Shown piece by piece: positions 61,425-64,000 of a stretch of 64,000 bases of DNA. Positions within the stretch are counted from its first letter, which is position 1. Every line of letters begins with the position of its first letter. The position numbers and the translations under genes are program-made. The DNA is taken from contig NW_020654080.1 in the NCBI RefSeq assembly GCF_003589595.1, positions 2,394,548 through 2,458,547 on the forward strand, given 5' to 3'. The notes beneath the pieces were generated by a model, which made no database searches, was not told where the DNA came from, and was given only the letters and a program-made list of their open reading frames with translations. This stretch comes from Hyposmocoma kahamanoa. Taxonomy: Eukaryota > Arthropoda > Insecta > Lepidoptera > Cosmopterigidae.

Positions 61425-61648
61425 AATAACGCACACACTCAACATAGCCACGCACTAGGGAAACCCTGTGTCGCGGGTGCCATGGACACACATAGACAAC
61501 CACAAATTACACCCAAACTCACGAGAGAAAGGCCATACAAATAAATATACCATATGTAGGCCATACAAATATTTCTCCCGGCCCGGGATTCGAACCTGGG
61601 ACCTCTGCGTGGCAGTCCGGCATGGTAACCGTTCGGCCACAGAGGCAG
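61425..61648 (-). mobile_element. SINE-A copy, reverse, abutting a LINE tail
   Basis: A (TAA)n tail at the left, then ACATAGCCACGCACTAGGGA, GTGTCGCGGGTGCCATGGAC, a 35-bp internal duplication of GGCCATACAAATA, CGGGATTCGAACCTGGGACC (B-box complement) and CGTTCGGCCACAGAGGCAG. The head end touches the LINE tail at 61650. Confidence 0.88.
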
Positions 61649-61649
61649 T

Positions 61650-62225
61650 TGAATCTTTATTTCATAGGTTTCATAAGAATGAAACTCTACTGATTATTCG
61701 TAAAGCAGAGTGAAATATGTACATGAAACTCTAGCGGTTGCTCTTTTAAATTTGAATACATTTAACATCTACAATGTTTATTTCAAACATCGAAGATTGA
61801 GACCTGCAATAGCTAAACGGGTCACTACCACGGATTCTTGTCATCCAAGTACGCAGAACCTGTAATAATAATAACCTTTAGTATAAAGTTTTTGTTTCAC
61901 TATACTTTTACACCTCGTAAATGGCAAATTTTGAATACCAACCAGATTCTTATTATAAAAGCTTATATACATTGCCCCTTATATGGATTTGTGACAACGT
62001 GAAGAGGACTGTCAATTATAACTAGTTTATTTTTATTATATATAGTTATATCTGTCACTATTTTTAATAAAAAGAAATTCTATTGACACTGAAGCGTACT
62101 AACCTGTCTTTGAGAAAAGGCTTTTTGTGCACATGTTATAATTTAATTAAGTTGCTTAATTTAATTCAAATAAATATTTGTGACTTTGTGAAGATGGCAG
62201 TCAAGACGGCTAGTTTATTTTAATG
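61650..62225 (-). pseudogene. Jockey/CR1-like LINE 3' end, copy 2
   Basis: Aligns with 60205-60660: GAATCTTTATTTCATAGG, CTACCACGGATTCTTGTCAT, CCAAGTACGCAGAACCTG, TAACCTTTAGTATAAAG, GTGACAACGTGAAGAGGACT. Coding capacity is lost. A third short piece (TTGTGACTTTGTGAAGATGG) at about 62178-62225 repeats part of the same family. Confidence 0.7.
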
Positions 62226-62312
62226 AATAGCTTAGTTGTATATAAAAAGGTCAAGTTTATTTTTAACACATAGTATAGTCATGAATAACAAATAATTTAA
62301 AGAAATTAAGAA
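62226..62312. other. No feature seen
   Basis: Short spacer. Confidence 0.35.
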
Positions 62313-62313
62313 A

Positions 62314-62712
62314 TTACAAATTACATGGTTCGGATCCCGGCGCAAAGGTGCCCATCACGCTTGCCGCATTTCCTCGCTGTATGGCAATGGACAATCTTTG
62401 CGCCAAGAACAACCCGGCGCGAGAGTCATCTCCACTCTCTCTTAGCCGTCGCCCGATTTCCGCTATAAACTTTTTCGCATCGGTACCCCAACAACCCGCC
62501 GTCTCAACAGCAAACGGAACGAAAATGTAGCGACTTTCCAAGCCACGATATTTGTCTCGTTTGTTGCGAGAAGCGGACTCAGCAGCTGCACCAGCTGAAG
62601 TTATTATGCCGCTGAGATGCGAAGCTGCAAAAGTGCTAACTCATGTCGCATCCCACAGGAGACACCTACCCCTCTCCCACGGCACCAGAGTTATTCCGTC
62701 GGGCCTTTTCCC
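62314..62712 (-). pseudogene. Mobile-element C-terminal domain (RPDG type), one nonsense codon
   Basis: A single minus-strand frame, from 62709 to the stop at 62314, reads [22 protein letters not shown], a TGA stop, VSTFAASHLSGIITSAGAAA, ESASRNKRDKYRGLESRYIF, VPFAVETAGCWGTDAKKFIA, EIGRRLRESGDDSRAGLFLA, QRLSIAIQRGNAASVMGTFA. RPDG...PW..GR.L.WD.T, AFxVET.G..G, QR.SIA.QRGNA are the landmarks of a domain found at the end of retrotransposon-type polyproteins in many invertebrates. About 132 codons with only one stop (Cys to TGA is the likely change) is unusually well preserved for this window. Clade and biochemical role unknown to me. A decayed relative lies at 11905-12235. Confidence 0.7.
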
Positions 62713-62772
62713 ATCTGAAATATATAATTTAGTTTAGTTTATCTACCTTTATAACTGCATAATGAACGGCTA
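62713..62772. other. No feature seen
   Basis: Short spacer. Confidence 0.3.
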
Positions 62773-62774
62773 CT

Positions 62775-62912
62775 ATGCTAGTCTGTGACGCAGAGGTTCA
62801 GGGTTTGATGGCCTCATGAGTTTGGGTGTTTGCAGTTGTCTATGGCACCCGCGATACAGGGTTTCCCTAGTGCGGGGCTATGATTGTGTTCATTATTATT
62901 ATTATTACGATC
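62775..62912 (+). mobile_element. SINE-A decayed copy
   Basis: CTATGCTAGTCTGTGACGCA, GAGGTTCAGGGTTTGATGG, CATGAGTTTGGGTGTT, CACCCGCGATACAGGGTTTC, ending in an (ATT)n tail. Confidence 0.75.
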
Positions 62913-63635
62913 ATTATAATCAACACACATACGTCGCACTGCTCGCCACGGCTTTCCTCTAAGAAGAGTGTCATAGTCCAACATGCTGTTGATTTTGAGT
63001 TTAAGAAACCTTCTCTTACATATAGAAAATTGGTTATCGGTTTTACTGATATTTCTTTTTACAGATTTCACTCATTATTAAACTCTGTTTGTTCAGCTAC
63101 TTTTGATGATGCCTTTGTACATAAGTTGTAGTTGTTGTAGGTTGTGTTATTGTGTGTAAAAAAAACGTATAAATGAAGTTTATTAAAGCAAAACACACAA
63201 CTTTATTTTAGATAAACTGCAGCTCATAAATAAAACACCATTACCAACAAAGTGCAGAACCTACGTCTTAAAACAAAACCTATATTTATTAGGTCTTGTT
63301 AATGGGCGCAGGTAATTAATGGGGTGCGCGTAGTGTCTGCAGATGCGATGATAGCCTAGTTAGTCTTTGCGCTAGGTTAAGTCTGGTTTACATGGAGCCT
63401 ATTTTTGTATTTGATTTCGTATAATTAATTCATCATTTAATGCATCTTGTAAAAAAATCGGAGAAGCTAATGTTCAGTAATTTCGAATTAATAACTGTTC
63501 GAAATTTTTTCCGTTAGGATTCAATACTATGTTATAGACTAGATAAAATGTCCAAGTTTCGTCGTATATCCTTAATATCGCAATTGCAATGCTGGATCCT
63601 GAATCATCCCCATTTTGATTGCGCTGACTTTCTCC
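62913..63635. other. Unassigned stretch
   Basis: A plus-strand frame up to 63131 contains QHAVDFEFKKPSLTYRKLVI and ends DDAFVHKL; it has no match I recognise. 63300-63390 is less AT-rich. Possible LINE scrap or exon remnant; not supported enough to call. Confidence 0.3.
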
Positions 63636-63639
63636 TAAG

Positions 63640-63715
63640 GCTTTGTTCCGAAACACAGCAGTGCTACTTTGCGGCAGAAATAAGTAGGACTTTCATACGT
63701 TCCTTGGTGGATTCT
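63640..63715 (-). mobile_element. SINE-C 5' fragment, reverse
   Basis: TTTGTTCCGAAACACAGCAG, TGCGGCAGAAATAAGTAGG and CATACGTTCCTTGG match the family complement loosely. Confidence 0.45.
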
Positions 63716-64000
63716 GATTAGACGGTGACTCCAAATCTATCACCAATGACTCTAATCCAAAGACATAATAATTATTGTAATACAATGTTATATATTGTAT
63801 ATTTATACTTTCAACAAAGATTTATAGATCCACTTGTCATGTCTGTTTTGTCTTTAATTTATATTTTCCTCTGTTTTTGTATTGTATGGCAATTAGAATA
63901 AATGTAAACTTTCAAAACCAAATGACATTAAGTTTAGAAAATGACTTAAAGGTACTCTTGACCTGGCCCTTCTTTAGGATGGCTCAATTTGGTCACGGTA
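63716..64000. other. No feature seen
   Basis: AT-rich end of the window; GGCAATTAGAATAAATGTAA could be a retroelement 3' end but stands alone. Confidence 0.3.

Overview
The window looks like repeat-rich, non-coding DNA from a moth or butterfly (Lepidoptera). It is AT-rich and I found no bacterial signals, no intact host gene and no convincing host exon. Almost every open reading frame is either a transposon relic or chance. The lepidopteran reading rests on RTE-type LINE tails like those I know from Heliconius and relatives, several tRNA-derived SINE families typical of the order, and a short TTAGG (insect telomere-type) tract. All family names are from memory of such elements; no database search was possible.

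Recurring families, labelled here for cross-reference: SINE-A (tRNA head beginning CTGCCTCCGTGGCCGAACGG), SINE-B (a tRNA-like block in the middle of a unit of about 363 bp), SINE-C (about 300 bp, roughly 25 to 30 copies or pieces, the dominant repeat), SINE-D (tRNA head plus a tail ending CAGCAGTGGGA), SINE-E and SINE-F (single copies); MITE-1 (TA target duplication, TIR TCCGCTCACGCGAT, four copies), MITE-2 (hAT-like, two 285-bp copies with perfect 8-bp duplications), MITE-3 (near-palindromic, 164 bp, TAA duplication); REP-1 (three copies), REP-2 (probable Penelope-type 3' ends), REP-3 (the common lepidopteran 'accgacttcaaaaa' repeat).

Layout. 1-5.5 kb: mostly single-copy AT-rich DNA with a CRE-like inverted repeat, REP-1 and an RTE tail. 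5.5-13.6 kb: SINE-D, SINE-C, REP-1, MITE-1, SINE-A, a MITE-2 copy inside REP-1, and a relic of an RPDG-type mobile-element domain. 13.6-24.5 kb: an inverted SINE-C pair, a GC-rich promoter-like patch, LINE relics, and a SINE-B copy holding MITE-3. 24.5-33.6 kb: the best SINE-B copy, MITE-1, LINE tails, and a clean 5'-truncated RNase H-type LINE insertion with a 16-bp target duplication. 33.6-44.6 kb: hairpin-bearing repeats, an RTE reverse transcriptase relic, a LINE relic split by the second MITE-2, a LINE tail with a strong stem-loop, a cluster of SINEs, MITE-1. 44.6-55 kb: long plain stretches, a 109-bp tandem duplication with CTCF-like cores, an RTE relic that has lost its catalytic aspartates. 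55-64 kb: SINE-C pairs, a Tc1/mariner-superfamily transposase tail, MITE-1, two related LINE 3' ends, and a second RPDG-type domain with one nonsense codon.

Nothing here works together as a host pathway. What the window records is layered transposition: nested insertions give relative ages, and some repeat families carry short motifs resembling sites for CTCF-like or YY1/Pho-like proteins.
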